Source: CTSoil-075 sp964292325
GTDB lineage: Bacteria; Bacillota; Negativicutes; DSM-13327
Direction of reading: 5' to 3'
Assembly (NCBI GenBank): GCA_964292325.1
Contig: CAXYVG010000010.1
Location: 1-57,737 of the forward strand
Length of the DNA stretch: 57,737 nt
Shown here piece by piece: positions 51,565 through 57,737 of this stretch. The notes under the pieces are model-generated. The model searched no databases and was not told the origin of the DNA. It saw nothing but the letters and a program-made list of their open reading frames with translations. Positions within the stretch are counted from its first letter, which is position 1; every line of letters starts with the position of its first letter. The translations under genes were made by a program, and so were the position numbers.

Positions 51565-52569
51565 TTATTCCCATAATTTTTTTATTTCTACACCTATATA
51601 ATAATGTTTAATAATAGCTTCTGCATTCCATCCTTCTTGTGCAAATGTATAAGCGCCCCATTGACATAGCCCTACTCCATTTCCCCACCCTAATCCTTTA
51701 AAAACAAAATTTTGTCCATCATAATTCATTTCGGTAATGAGCGTAGATTTTAATCGATCGTAGCCTACTCGTTTTCGAAAATCAGCGCCATATATTTTTT
51801 TATCTCCTGCACCAATATAAAGAATGCGGCCGGAAGGACCTTTCTCCAAAATACTAATATCCGCTGGATTGCCATGATAACCTACAGCAGCCGCTACTTC
51901 AGTGCCGGGTATCTTGACGCTCCAAGACTGGAGGTTAGCTGGCGCATACTGAAAACAAGTGTCTGTTACTGGCTGAAAATAAGGCGTCGGCGTAGAAATT
52001 TCTTTTGGGAAAGCCTCTTCCTTCGTAGCAGCAATTTGACCATTGCAGGAACTATAGATGGCATTCACCAGCCCACCACCATATAACAGCACTTGCCCTC
52101 TAGTACGCCGTACTGCCTCTTTTACATTTTCATTGACTAGTTGCGGTGCATAAGCCTGTAATTCTTCTTTGGCAGTGCTAACATCGGCATTACGCAAACG
52201 TCTAATCGTACCTGCTTCAATCGCATGGATCGTCAATGTCCTTGACGCAATCGCTTGCGCCGCTAAGGCCTCTATGGGCCAGTTTGGATCCATTTCTTTT
52301 GCAATAACACCTTCTAAATATGTTTCTAGCGTTATACTTTCCACAAAATCTTTATTTGATATCCACACCCTGACGACGGGTTCAGTTTTATATTTATTAC
52401 TATCTAACGGCGGCACTCCTGGTATCGGTTCACTTGGAACTGGCATTTCCTTTGATTTTTCACCACTTGGCGCTGGTATAGGTTTTTGAGCAGGAGGCTG
52501 TATAAGAAAATAGGAACCTACAAGAACAAGCATCAATACAACTATTGGAATACTATATTTGTGACTCAT
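51565..52569 (-). CDS. SpoIID/LytB-domain paralogue
   Basis: A 334-residue protein with one N-terminal TM anchor (about 7-23) and a proline-rich linker to residue 60. The SpoIID domain retains the catalytic-type glutamate E92 (EGVIAKEMDPNW). The block that reads HAWFHASAGG in the canonical SpoIID is NAIYSSCNGQ here, so both histidines are replaced; a second cysteine lies at C205. The C-terminal motif is GWGNGVGLCQWGA with His changed to Asn. It may be a diverged lytic transglycosylase or a regulator. ATG start with GGTGGAG upstream. It is adjacent to ywiB-argS and has no terminator of its own before the 365-base gap. Confidence 0.8.
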   Translation of the reverse strand: MSHKYSIPIVVLMLVLVGSYFLIQPPAQKPIPAPSGEKSKEMPVPSEPIPGVPPLDSNKYKTEPVVRVWISNKDFVESITLETYLEGVIAKEMDPNWPIEALAAQAIASRTLTIHAIEAGTIRRLRNADVSTAKEELQAYAPQLVNENVKEAVRRTRGQVLLYGGGLVNAIYSSCNGQIAATKEEAFPKEISTPTPYFQPVTDTCFQYAPANLQSWSVKIPGTEVAAAVGYHGNPADISILEKGPSGRILYIGAGDKKIYGADFRKRVGYDRLKSTLITEMNYDGQNFVFKGLGWGNGVGLCQWGAYTFAQEGWNAEAIIKHYYIGVEIKKLWE

Positions 52570-52767
52570 TTACTCCACCTCAGGATTAGTATGGAGCAAA
52601 TTCTACTATACTATACACCAATCTCAACACGAAAAGATTGGCTCTATAACGTATTAAATATCTGATAATCAATCGTCTCCCCGCCCATGTTAGACAGACA
52701 ACTTTTCCTCAGTGCGGTATATACGAAAATTTATAATTTTTTTTGACATAACGAATAACAAATGATT

Positions 52768-52902
52768 CTAAGGGCAAAATAGCAATGTCAGTTCAATCTC
52801 CATATTTACCCATCTGTATGGTAGTTTGTATTCTATATTTTCAACACGATTGACCATATACTCAGCCACACTCTGCTTATCACTGATTGTTATAGTCTTA
52901 AC
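52768..52902 (-). pseudogene. Possible C-terminal gene remnant
   Basis: A 44-codon open stretch without a start codon, preceded directly by an in-frame stop and ending TAG. The translated sequence (parts: ITISDKQSVAEYMV, YRWVNMEIELTLLF) has a protein-like composition. It might be the end of a decayed gene or chance. No family recognised. Confidence 0.2.
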
Positions 52903-52937
52903 CTAGAAATGACAAGTTAACATTCTGGGTCAAGAAA

Positions 52938-52991
52938 TAGATAGGGGACCCGCTTCCTTGTCTTTGACTTGAAAGCGGGCCCCCCTATCTA
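52938..52991. other. Long hairpin after larA
   Basis: A 10-bp outer stem (TAGATAGGGG / CCCCTATCTA) plus a 7-bp inner stem (CCCGCTT / AAGCGGG) with a 1x2 internal loop and a 17-base terminal loop. It lies 34 bases after the larA stop on the minus strand but lacks a U-tract. Confidence 0.5.
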
Positions 52992-53025
52992 TACTCTGAT
53001 GCAAATTCATATGAATTCGTCTAAT

Positions 53026-54300
53026 TTATTTAACGATTACTGAAACACCATCTGGAACAACCGTGATACGAGCATCTTTACCAGCAATTTCTTCGGCCAT
53101 TTTCAATGCTTCTGGGAATGTCTTGGTTACTTTCATCTTCATGTTTTTAATCATTTCATGATCACACTGATCCGTTACCATGATTACAGTATAGTCAATT
53201 AATATGCGAGCCAGGATTTGGGCTTCCCATTGATCAGGCAACGTATTCTCAGGCTCAATTGCCATAATCTTATCCATGACTGCCTGTGCGCTTTGGGCTT
53301 TAGCGAACCACTGGTAGAATTCTTCTCCACCATGCCCATCGTTACAAGCCGCACACATAATAATGACTCCGCCCTTGCGGCAAGTAGCCTCAGCAGCGCT
53401 CATCCCTTTTACTGCTTGGTAAATATTCTGGTCAAGAGGATAGCCACCATTAGAGGTAATCGCAATAGCCGCAGGTTTTGCCTCAACATTTGCGAGTTCT
53501 CCAGCAAATGCTGTACCTTCAGCATGAGCTTTTTCAAGATCACCAGCAAATGCTTTAATAATCTTCTTGTCTGCATCGATAACAACATTTACAATAAATT
53601 GTAGCTTCGCCGTTTTCGCTGCATGAAGCATATCAATATGAAGAGGATTCCCTTCAAGGTTGCCTGTTCTTGCTTTATCACTAGCAATAAAGCGAGAATT
53701 ATGATTGGCCAATACCGTTACTTTACTTACAACACCTGGCAGGACGCTTTTGCGGCCACCAGAGAAACCTGCAAAGAAATGTGGCTCAATAAAGCCTTCC
53801 GAAATCAACAAATCGGCTTCTACTGCCAGTTTATTGATAATGATATCGCCACCTGAAGGAAGTTTACCGATATTAACCATAGTTTCAGGAGCAAAAGCAT
53901 TATGTACGACTATTTTTTCCTCAGCAACAACCTTTTCACCAAATTTACCTATCAATTCTTCCTTCGTTGTCGGACGGTGAAAACCTGTAGCAATAAGAAA
54001 CGTAATATCTGCATTCGGATTGCCACTGCGAATTTCTTCCAACATGATAGGTGCCATAATTTTACTCGGTACTGGGCGAGTATGGTCACTAGCAATAATG
54101 ACAATTTTATTCTTCCCTTTAACGAGATCACGAAGACGAGGGGAGCCAATCGGATTTTCTAGTGCCATTTTTACTAATTCTTGTTCGCCAGCCTCAGGTT
54201 TATAATGATGTGCCTTTGATTCAAGCACACCCTCTAATCTTGCGTCCGGAATTTGAGCATCGATAAAACCTTTACTATAAGGAATCTTAATTACAGCCAT
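53026..54300 (-). CDS. larA: LarA-family nickel-dependent lactate/2-hydroxyacid racemase
   Basis: A 424-residue protein of the LarA (DUF2088) family. Counting from ATG 54300, the residues that hold and serve the nickel-pincer cofactor in Lactobacillus plantarum LarA are at the same numbers: H108 (GFHRP), H174 (PHFFAGFSGG), K184 (GGRKS) and H200 (ANHN). It should epimerise a 2-hydroxyacid. Cofactor synthesis genes larB, larC and larE are not in the window. The start has GGGAGGAG upstream. The family is functionally wide, so lactate is only one candidate substrate. Confidence 0.85.
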   Translation of the reverse strand: MAVIKIPYSKGFIDAQIPDARLEGVLESKAHHYKPEAGEQELVKMALENPIGSPRLRDLVKGKNKIVIIASDHTRPVPSKIMAPIMLEEIRSGNPNADITFLIATGFHRPTTKEELIGKFGEKVVAEEKIVVHNAFAPETMVNIGKLPSGGDIIINKLAVEADLLISEGFIEPHFFAGFSGGRKSVLPGVVSKVTVLANHNSRFIASDKARTGNLEGNPLHIDMLHAAKTAKLQFIVNVVIDADKKIIKAFAGDLEKAHAEGTAFAGELANVEAKPAAIAITSNGGYPLDQNIYQAVKGMSAAEATCRKGGVIIMCAACNDGHGGEEFYQWFAKAQSAQAVMDKIMAIEPENTLPDQWEAQILARILIDYTVIMVTDQCDHEMIKNMKMKVTKTFPEALKMAEEIAGKDARITVVPDGVSVIVK

Positions 54301-54468
54301 TTTTTCTCCTCCCAAACTTTAAAATGTTAATATATTCGCAATTATAGCATTTTTACAACAAATATTCAAATTGAATCGTACTTTATTGGTACTTTTTTAT
54401 AAACGCAAAAAATCAGTGACAACATACTCACAGTCATAGTACGAACCAGTCCCCACAAAAACTAAAAA

Positions 54469-54488
54469 GACTTGGCATCTGCCAAGCC
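54469..54488 (-). terminator. Terminator after the DUF2156 gene
   Basis: An 8-bp stem (GGCTTGGC / GCCAAGTC with one G-U pair) followed by TTTTTAG on the minus strand. Confidence 0.75.
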
Positions 54489-54498
54489 TCTCATACTA

Positions 54499-55389
54499 TT
54501 ATTTTACTGTCACCAGATATTTTTCTATCATTTTAATAGGGTGATATGATTCTTTAGCCTTTCTTAACCCTTCAATACCCATATCTTCTTCTCGATTAAT
54601 ATACTCGATATCACTCCAGTTATGAGCACAAAACTCTTGATTAATCACCCCATAAACTCCTTTAAACCGGGTATGACCCTTCTCTACATGGATAACCGCT
54701 GTATCGTTATTACTTCGTTCGCCATAGGTAAATGCCGCCATTTGACCATCAATAAAAATAGCCCCTCCTCGGAAATTAAGGGTGGTAAAATGATTCATTG
54801 CGTGCACAATCGCATTCCGTTCGCAGTCAATACTATCACCTTTTATGCAACCGCGTTCCTCACACCATTCCACCATGAAAGCAATACAGGCATCGGTCAT
54901 GTCTGCGGTTAGCGGTACATACTGATAATCAGGATAGGCTTTTCTAAAAGCATTCACATGATTTTTCTTATTATGAAATTTACGGCCCTTTAGCTCAATC
55001 AGATCCTTAGCCAGATACACATAATCAAAATTTTCTCTATCGGACTTACATTGAAAATAACCCGGTTTTATCTTTTCTAACCACTCCGTCATATATTTTT
55101 CTACACCCTGAAACATAAATGGAAAGTTAGACTGTTTTGCATGGTCCATTAATTGTTCCACCACATCAAGTAAACCTTCCTCAGGGCCAAAGGGAGGTAA
55201 AAAAAAGGTTTGCCCCTCCCAGCAGGCTTTCACACATAAAAAATCGCCGGTAACTGTCCACTTTATATCGTAAGCTTTACGCCACATAAATAAATTAGTG
55301 AAATTATAGTGAGAATTTTCATACCGCCGTTCACTAAAAAACCGATCAAATACCGGTTTGTCTTCGATAGTAAGATACTGAAAATTAAT
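54499..55389 (-). CDS. DUF2156 (GNAT-like) protein with apparent ATT start
   Basis: A 296-residue acyltransferase-like protein of the DUF2156 family, related to the catalytic domain of phosphatidylglycerol lysyltransferases. Seen: LKGRKFHNKKNHVNAFRK, AFTYGERSNNDTAVIHVEKG and YINREEDMGIEGLRKAKESY. The first in-frame ATG (55287) would cut off 34 conserved-looking residues (LTIEDKPVFDRFFSERRYEN...NFTNLFMWRKAY). The frame stays open to a TGA at about 55401, with no ATG, GTG, TTG or CTG between except within that conserved part. ATT at 55389 lies 7 bases after GAGGGGG, so it is the likely start. A frameshift or ATG-to-ATT change is the alternative. Confidence 0.75.
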   Translation of the reverse strand: MNFQYLTIEDKPVFDRFFSERRYENSHYNFTNLFMWRKAYDIKWTVTGDFLCVKACWEGQTFFLPPFGPEEGLLDVVEQLMDHAKQSNFPFMFQGVEKYMTEWLEKIKPGYFQCKSDRENFDYVYLAKDLIELKGRKFHNKKNHVNAFRKAYPDYQYVPLTADMTDACIAFMVEWCEERGCIKGDSIDCERNAIVHAMNHFTTLNFRGGAIFIDGQMAAFTYGERSNNDTAVIHVEKGHTRFKGVYGVINQEFCAHNWSDIEYINREEDMGIEGLRKAKESYHPIKMIEKYLVTVK

Positions 55390-55421
55390 GATAAGACCCC
55401 CTCAAACGCAAATTCATTCTC

Positions 55422-55427
55422 ATTATA
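55422..55427 (-). promoter_or_regulatory. -10 element of the DUF2156 gene
   Basis: Perfect TATAAT preceded by TG (extended -10) on the minus strand; the -35 is poor. It predicts a start site near 55415 and a leader of about 25 bases to the ATT codon. Confidence 0.4.
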
Positions 55428-55638
55428 CATGATTATGTGAGAAAATATAATACCAATATGCAAAATGATGCAATATCTTGACAGGAATCATTCTGCTATA
55501 AGCCGAACTAAGAACTATAGATAGAGATAGCAACGCAATATAAAGAAGCTCTAAAAGCCGTTCATAAATAAAGCACAATCATGCAGATTGCTGTACCCTA
55601 CAGCCTCTACAAAAAAATAAATTTCAGGAGATAATTTT

Positions 55639-57737
55639 ATGCTACAAGCTGCCTTAAAAATACTGAAACAACATTATGGTTATACTACTTTTCGTCCAGG
55701 ACAAGAGCAGATCATCACGAGTCTGCTACAATCCAAAGATACTCTAGCGATCATGCCTACAGGTGCTGGCAAATCACTATGCTTTCAAATTCCCGCCCTC
55801 TTATTGCCTGGTATTACCCTAGTGGTATCACCTCTAATTTCATTAATGAAAGATCAAGTAGACGCTCTCGGTAGCTTAGGGATTTCTGCTACATTCATTA
55901 ATAGTTCCCTTACCATGTCACAAGTAAATGAACGTATCTATAAAGCTCGCTGCGGCGAATACAAGATCATCTACATTGCCCCAGAGCGCCTAGAATCAGA
56001 GGCATTTTTATCCGCCCTTGGAGCTCTAACGATATCATTTTTAGCCATCGATGAAGCCCACTGCGTTTCACAATGGGGACATGATTTTCGCCCTAGCTAT
56101 CGAGCTATAGGTTTATTTATTCGTTCCCTACCCAGCCGTCCGATCGTCGGTGCGTTTACTGCCACAGCCACTACCGATGTAACAAAAGATATTGTAGCAC
56201 TCTTAACATTAGAAAAGCCTAATATCTATATTACCGGTTTTGACCGACAAAATTTATTATTCACTGTAATACGCGGCGAAAATAAGCAAGACTTTACGCT
56301 AAAATATATCGATGCTAATAAAACTCACTCTGGCATTATCTACGCTGCTACCCGCAAAGAAGTCGACAACCTTTATACTTTATTACACAAAAAGGGTTAT
56401 TCCGTAGGCAAATATCATGCGGGACTTACGGATACGGAACGTCAACGTAACCAAGAAGGCTTTATCTATGACGATATTAGCATCATCGTCGCTACCAATG
56501 CCTTTGGTATGGGCATTGACAAGTCCAATGTCCGCTATGTTATACATTATAATATGCCCCGAAGTATGGAAGCTTATTATCAAGAAGCTGGTCGTGCGGG
56601 TCGTGATGGTGAAAAAAGTGAGTGTATTTTATTATTTGGTGCACAAGACCCACTACTACAACGCTATCTAATTGAGCAAAGCACTGGTGATAGTAGCCGA
56701 AAAGCCCATGAGCTAAACAAACTGCAATCTATGGTAGATTATTGCCATACCCCAGAATGTCTACGAAAATTTATTTTAAATTATTTTGGGGAAACAAACG
56801 TACAAGCGGAATGTGCAAATTGCAGTAACTGTAATGATGATAACGAACTGACAGATATCACCCTCGACGCCCAAAAAATATTTTCTTGCATTATACGAAT
56901 GAAAGAACGTTTTGGTACTACACTAGTTGCCAGCGTACTCAAAGGATCAAAGGATAAAAAAGTATTGCAACTGGGATTTAATACATTATCCACATATGGT
57001 TTATTAAAGTCCTATACGATACAAGAGATCCGTGATTCTATTAACCGATTAATTGCTACCGACTATCTCATGCTCACTGACAGCGAGTATCCAGTCGTCA
57101 AACTAGCAAGCAAAGCAGCCGCTGTATTAAAAGGCCAAACTAAGGTACTACAAAAAGTGCCACGTCGTCCACAAAAACTCGTAGCCGACAACTCTTTGTT
57201 TGAAATTTTGCGTACACTACGCAAACAAATTGCCGATCGAGAAAAAATACCGCCTTATCTGGTCTTCGCTGACAGCACTCTAAAAGAAATGAGTGAACAT
57301 TGCCCTACTGATCATAATGGCTTGTTATCCATTAAAGGTGTTGGGGAAGTGAAACTTGCTAGATATGGCCAAGAGTTTTTACAACTACTACAAGAATATG
57401 CGGAAAAAAGTGGTCTTAGTTCACCTAGTTCCTCTGCCAAACAAAAACAATCAACGGGTGACAAACAAGAAACTCCCAGCCATATCATTACCCTGCAACT
57501 GTATCAACAAGGCCGCTCACTAGAAGAAATCAGCCAAGAGCGTAAACTGAAAATTGTTACCATACAAGACCATTTAGTACGTTGCAGTACAGAAGGCCAT
57601 GCCGTCAACTGGAACCCTCTCATACCGCCCGAGTATGAACAACTTATTTTACGCACAGTCAAAGAACTTGGTGCAAGCAAACTAAGAGTACTCAAAGATG
57701 CCCTACCTGATGAAGTAGAATATACCGCCATCAAAGC
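55639..57737 (+). CDS. recQ: ATP-dependent DNA helicase RecQ (3' end beyond the window)
   Basis: At least 699 codons are present and the frame is still open at the right edge. ATG 55639 follows CAGGAG. Domains: helicase core with Walker A TGAGKS at 41-46, DEAHC, QWGHDFRPSYR and TATATT; RecQ-Ct zinc site with four cysteines (YCHTPEC...CANCSNC); winged helix; HRDC domain (LRKQIADREKIPPYLVFADS); and a C-terminal helix-turn-helix extension (LYQQGRSLEEISQERKL) seen in Firmicute RecQ. It unwinds recombination intermediates 3' to 5'. It is divergent from the DUF2156 gene. It is only partly visible. Confidence 0.93.
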   Translation, partial: MLQAALKILKQHYGYTTFRPGQEQIITSLLQSKDTLAIMPTGAGKSLCFQIPALLLPGITLVVSPLISLMKDQVDALGSLGISATFINSSLTMSQVNERIYKARCGEYKIIYIAPERLESEAFLSALGALTISFLAIDEAHCVSQWGHDFRPSYRAIGLFIRSLPSRPIVGAFTATATTDVTKDIVALLTLEKPNIYITGFDRQNLLFTVIRGENKQDFTLKYIDANKTHSGIIYAATRKEVDNLYTLLHKKGYSVGKYHAGLTDTERQRNQEGFIYDDISIIVATNAFGMGIDKSNVRYVIHYNMPRSMEAYYQEAGRAGRDGEKSECILLFGAQDPLLQRYLIEQSTGDSSRKAHELNKLQSMVDYCHTPECLRKFILNYFGETNVQAECANCSNCNDDNELTDITLDAQKIFSCIIRMKERFGTTLVASVLKGSKDKKVLQLGFNTLSTYGLLKSYTIQEIRDSINRLIATDYLMLTDSEYPVVKLASKAAAVLKGQTKVLQKVPRRPQKLVADNSLFEILRTLRKQIADREKIPPYLVFADSTLKEMSEHCPTDHNGLLSIKGVGEVKLARYGQEFLQLLQEYAEKSGLSSPSSSAKQKQSTGDKQETPSHIITLQLYQQGRSLEEISQERKLKIVTIQDHLVRCSTEGHAVNWNPLIPPEYEQLILRTVKELGASKLRVLKDALPDEVEYTAIK

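Larger units (their letters stand above)
52570..53025. other. 456-base intergenic region
   Basis: It holds no intact gene. I see a short possible gene remnant at 52768-52902, a long hairpin at 52938-52991 and a weak inverted repeat near 52618-52642. It is the longest non-coding stretch of the window. Confidence 0.6.

Noticed and set aside
55263..55463. 66-codon frame upstream of the DUF2156 gene
   Set aside because: It is in another frame over the DUF2156 N-terminus, whose own frame gives family-like residues.
55500..55638. Promoter TTGACA near 55479 for recQ
   Set aside because: The nearest -10-like hexamer is only 13 bases away and no other fits at 16-18 bases.

Overview
The window reads as chromosome of a low-GC, endospore-forming Firmicute with a diderm-type gene style, most likely a Negativicutes/Sporomusaceae member close to Pelosinus. 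This rests on gene content and synteny, not on a database search. Almost everything is on the minus strand. The plus-strand genes are a two-component system with its secreted neighbour (8.3-11.1 kb) and a truncated recQ at the right edge.

Layout, left to right. 1-0.36 kb: tandem sigma-A promoters and a boxA antiterminator for an rRNA operon that runs off the left edge. 0.36-2.4 kb: greA-lysS. 2.6-5.2 kb: a three-gene unit (XRE-type regulator, a protein usually misnamed quinate dehydrogenase, and a homologue of the cyanobacterial acyl-ACP reductase) behind a 44-bp dyad operator. 5.3-8.2 kb: birA, coaX, dusB. 8.3-11.1 kb: OmpR-type regulator, histidine kinase and secreted repeat protein. 11.2-16.4 kb: asparaginase, ftsH, hpt, tilS. 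16.6-22.8 kb: spoIIE, yabR, divIC/ftsB-like, yabQ, lytic transglycosylase, yabP, spoIID. 22.9-27.3 kb: a gerA-gerB-gerC germinant receptor operon plus an unlisted 52-residue membrane protein. 27.4-31.7 kb: pst phosphate genes and a PhoP-like regulator. 31.7-41.4 kb: HU, mazG (yabN), spoVB, spoVT, mfd, fin, a PrsW-like membrane protein and a LysM/M23 peptidase. 41.6-51.2 kb: zinc-ribbon protein, spo0F, a 784-residue lipoprotein, a Yip1 protein, sppA, pyrG, rpoE (delta), argS, ywiB. 51.5-57.7 kb: a second spoIID paralogue, a LarA racemase, a DUF2156 protein with an apparent AUU start, and recQ.

The backbone fin-mfd-spoVT-spoVB-yabN-(HU)-yabP-yabQ-divIC-yabR-spoIIE-tilS-hpt-ftsH-coaX-dusB-lysS is the classical Bacillus cluster in the same order. 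The ger and pst blocks are inserted between HU and yabP, and the TCS, asparaginase and acyl-reductase trio are inserted further along. The spo0F-pyrG-rpoE-argS block is a second conserved neighbourhood. Sporulation control is partly readable in the DNA: a Spo0A-style promoter with a 21-bp spacer before spoIIE, a sigma-H-like promoter before spo0F, and sigma-F/G-like elements before spoVT, fin and spoIID.

The most promising undescribed items are the acyl-reductase trio with its long palindromic operator, a 100-bp dispersed repeat with three hairpins whose differences between copies keep base pairing, the small germination-operon protein, the DUF2156 gene lacking any normal start codon, and the large barrel-type lipoprotein encoded with sppA.
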